From: Candidatus Adiutrix sp.
GTDB taxonomy: Bacteria > Desulfobacterota > Desulfarculia > Adiutricales > Adiutricaceae
Length of the DNA: 6,980 bases
Assembly: GCA_031283395.1 (NCBI GenBank)
Contig: JAITBV010000221.1
Span: 1 to 6,980, forward strand
Direction: 5' to 3'
Both the position numbers and the translations under genes were made by a program. A model generated the notes under the pieces. The model saw nothing but the letters and a program-made list of their open reading frames with translations, had not been told where the DNA came from and made no database searches. Below are positions 5,627 to 6,980 of the stretch, piece after piece. Position 1 is the stretch's first letter; each line of letters opens with the position of its first letter.

Positions 5627-6061
5627 ATGAGCCCTGAGAGCGAAAGCCCGGCGGAAGACTGCGTGTTCTGCCGGATAGCCGGCGGCCGCCTGCCTTCCAT
5701 AAGGATATATGAGGACAGTGATTTTCTGGCCTTCATGGATATCTCCCCCCTGACCGAGGGCCACTTCCTGTTGGTGACCAGGGAGCATTACCCCACCCTC
5801 GACGAGATGCCCGACCAGCTTCTGGCCCGGGCCCTGCCCCTGGCCAAAAAACTGGCCCGGGCGGCCAAGTCCGGCCTTTCGGTCCCCGGGGTGAACCTTT
5901 TGCAGAACAACGGCCAGGAGGCCGGCCAGGCCGTCCCCCACTGGCATCTCCACATCATCCCCCGCCGCCGGCCCGGGGAACTGCCCCTCAGGCCCGGGGC
6001 GCCCGCCGATATGAACCAACTGCCGTTCACGGCTGAAAAAATACGCCTGAACCTCAAGTGA
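5627..6061 (+). CDS. HIT (histidine triad) family nucleotide hydrolase
   Basis: This 144-residue protein belongs to the HIT superfamily, small cytoplasmic dimeric enzymes that hydrolyse or transfer nucleotidyl groups (Hint- or Fhit-like, acting on AMP-linked substrates or dinucleoside polyphosphates). The catalytic histidine triad is HWHLHII at 105-111 (H105, H107, H109; the middle position of the triad is the usual nucleophile). The N-terminal DCVFCRIAGGRLPS (11-24) has the CxxC pair (C12, C15) that often binds zinc in bacterial members. DISPLTEGHFLLVTREH (38-54) and NNGQEAGQAVPH (94-105) are also family blocks. The length is typical. It starts 62 bp after the oxidoreductase, with a promoter in the gap, so it can be expressed alone or by read-through. 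The precise substrate cannot be told from sequence. A T-rich stretch after the stop (6062-6077) has no GC hairpin before it, so termination there is doubtful. Confidence 0.93.
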   Translation: MSPESESPAEDCVFCRIAGGRLPSIRIYEDSDFLAFMDISPLTEGHFLLVTREHYPTLDEMPDQLLARALPLAKKLARAAKSGLSVPGVNLLQNNGQEAGQAVPHWHLHIIPRRRPGELPLRPGAPADMNQLPFTAEKIRLNLK

Positions 6062-6072
6062 TTTTTTATATT

Positions 6073-6102
6073 TTTATACCCGTTGACCGGGACCGCTATA
6101 AT
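6073..6102 (+). promoter_or_regulatory. Candidate sigma70 promoter upstream of motA
   Basis: TATAAT (6097-6102) is a perfect -10 box. The best -35 is TTTATA (6073-6078, 4 of 6) at 18 bp, with an AT-rich stretch immediately upstream. It would start transcription near 6109 and give a leader of about 99 nt. A closer TTGACC (6083-6088) is only 8 bp from the -10 and cannot act with it in the usual way. Confidence 0.45.
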
Positions 6103-6104
6103 GT

Positions 6105-6132
6105 TAAACCTTCAAGCCCGAAGGGCCGATGA
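6105..6132 (+). promoter_or_regulatory. Candidate sigma28 (FliA-type) promoter for motA
   Basis: TAAACCTT (6105-6112) resembles the FliA -35 TAAAGTTT at 6 of 8 positions, and GCCGATGA (6125-6132) resembles the -10 GCCGATAA at 7 of 8. The spacer is 12 bp, against the usual 11. Stator genes are commonly late flagellar genes under sigma28, which supports the call. The -10 element overlaps one arm of a possible RNA stem, so the match could be coincidental. Confidence 0.4.
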
Positions 6133-6193
6133 GTAAATTTGAGGAAGGCTAGGAGGCTTTCGGCCTCCGGCGTCTGCGTGAACGATTCGGCCC
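6123..6193 (+). promoter_or_regulatory. Structured motA leader
   Basis: GGGCCGA (6123-6129) is exactly complementary to TCGGCCC (6187-6193), and inside this closing stem GGAGGC (6152-6157) pairs with GCCTCC (6163-6168) around a 5-nt loop. TCGGCC (6160-6165) in the inner hairpin is a competing partner for the same 5' arm. A further small hairpin, CCTTC (6109-6113) with GAAGG (6120-6124), overlaps the arm. The purine-rich ribosome site (6194-6201) directly abuts the closing stem. This resembles a cis-acting regulatory leader, but I do not recognise a known riboswitch class. Confidence 0.4.
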
Positions 6194-6207
6194 AGAGAGA
6201 GTGACCT

Positions 6208-6980
6208 ATGCCCCCAGTCGGCTTTGTGGTGGTTATCGGCTGCGTCATCGGCGGCTATCTGATGCATCACGGCGTTCTGGCCGTTCTATGGCAGCCCAAC
6301 GAGGTGATCATCATCTGCGGGGCGGCCTTCGGGGCCTTTCTGATGGCCAACCCCATGTCCCTGATCAAGCAGACCTTCAGCGACCTGCCCAAGATATTCA
6401 CCGGCAAGGAACTTCATAAACAGCAGTTCGTGGACGTCCTCCTTCTGATGTTCGAATTCCTGTCCATCGCCCGCCGCGAAGGCATGCTGGCCCTGGAAGA
6501 ACACGCCAACAAGCCCGACAGTTCGGCCATTTTCGGCAAATACCCCTCCATTCTGAAAAACCACCACCTCAAGGATTTTCTGGCCGACAACCTCAAGGTC
6601 TTTGTCAGCGGCAACATCGAGCCCCATGAATTCGAGAACCTGATGGACATAGACACCGAGGTCCACGAACACCACGGCACTTTGGTGCCCGCGGCCCTGA
6701 CCACGGTCTCCGACTCCCTGCCGGGCCTGGGCATCGTGGCCGCGGTGCTGGGCATCATAACCACCATGGGCCTTATGACCGAACCCCCGGAGATACTGGG
6801 CGCCAGCGTGGGCGCGGCCCTCTGCGGCACCTTTTTAGGCCTGCTCCTCAGCTACGGCTACATGGCCCCCATGTCCAAGTGCCTGGAAAACCAGGCCCAT
6901 GACTTCGACACCATCCTGAAGGTCTCCAAAGCCGTCCTGGCCGCCTTCGCCAAGGGCATGCCGCCCGTCCTGGCCATAGA
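6208..6980 (+). CDS. motA: MotA flagellar stator subunit (N-terminal 257 residues, cut by window edge)
   Basis: MotA with MotB forms the ion-conducting stator that drives flagellar rotation in the inner membrane. Hydrophobic segments are visible at about 4-22 and 32-48, and again at 170-190 and 197-222, the four-helix MotA layout with a large cytoplasmic loop between. WQPNEVIIICGAAFGAFL (28-45) and SLPGLGIVAAVLG (170-182) match E. coli-type MotA. P172 and P221 correspond to the conserved prolines P173 and P222. In the cytoplasmic loop, R89 and E97 correspond to E. coli R90 and E98, which contact FliG. An in-frame TGA at 6202-6204 immediately precedes the ATG, so 6208 is the earliest start; the ribosome site is a weak GAGAGAG. 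The frame is open to the last base; about 30 residues and a probable motB lie beyond the window. Possible sigma28 and sigma70 promoters and a structured leader precede it. Confidence 0.95.
   Translation, partial: MPPVGFVVVIGCVIGGYLMHHGVLAVLWQPNEVIIICGAAFGAFLMANPMSLIKQTFSDLPKIFTGKELHKQQFVDVLLLMFEFLSIARREGMLALEEHANKPDSSAIFGKYPSILKNHHLKDFLADNLKVFVSGNIEPHEFENLMDIDTEVHEHHGTLVPAALTTVSDSLPGLGIVAAVLGIITTMGLMTEPPEILGASVGAALCGTFLGLLLSYGYMAPMSKCLENQAHDFDTILKVSKAVLAAFAKGMPPVLAI

Noticed and set aside
6036..6077. Intrinsic terminator after the HIT gene
   Set aside because: The only inverted repeat is AAAAAAT/ATTTTTT with an 18-nt loop; an all-AT stem is too weak despite the T-rich tail.
6083..6102. TTGACC plus TATAAT pair before motA
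   Set aside because: Only 8 bp apart, too close for one sigma70 promoter.
6103..6207. Cyclic di-GMP (GEMM) riboswitch in the motA leader
   Set aside because: The conserved GEMM core sequences and tetraloop-receptor layout are not seen.
6201..6419. GTG-initiated 72-codon frame at the motA start
   Set aside because: Arg/Gly-rich out-of-frame translation of the motA coding sequence.

Overview
The window is a GC-rich stretch of Gram-negative bacterial chromosome. It encodes an outer-membrane assembly factor (BamA), the Tol-Pal propeller protein (TolB) and a flagellar stator (MotA), so the organism has an outer membrane and probably a flagellum. Strong codon bias toward C/G, Shine-Dalgarno sites of the GGAGG type, and a rubredoxin-reductase-like flavoprotein next to greA would fit a Desulfobacterota (delta-proteobacterial) anaerobe. 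That placement is an inference from flavour, not proof.

Layout. Positions 1-3550 are on the minus strand: bamA (881-3550) followed downstream by tolB (1-773, cut by the window edge). A perfect 19-bp inverted repeat (825-882) that begins in the bamA stop codon lies between them. Positions 3551-3871 are a 321-bp divergent control region with an AT-rich core (about 3622-3712), a candidate bamA promoter facing left, a GC-rich inverted repeat, and a near-consensus sigma70 promoter facing right. Positions 3872-5564 are greA and, 13 bp later, an FAD/NADH-dependent oxidoreductase, probably one operon. A HIT-family protein (5627-6061) follows with its own promoter and a very short leader. Positions 6062-6207 hold promoter-like elements and a foldable leader in front of motA (6208 to the right edge, cut; motB would be expected next).

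How the genes work together. bamA and tolB form an envelope block: BamA inserts beta-barrel proteins into the outer membrane, and TolB works in the periplasm with Pal for envelope integrity. The N-terminus of this BamA carries about 125 extra residues that resemble the N-terminal domain of TolB, which is encoded next door. The right half is housekeeping (GreA, redox flavoprotein, HIT hydrolase) running into motility.

The window is mostly ordinary core genome, and I see no phage, transposon, CRISPR, tRNA or rRNA. The points most worth a second look are the TolB-like domain fused to BamA, a greA leader that can fold either into a terminator-like hairpin with a U6 tract or into a stem that hides the ribosome binding site, the perfect palindrome between bamA and tolB, and the structured motA leader overlapping sigma28-like and sigma70-like promoter elements.
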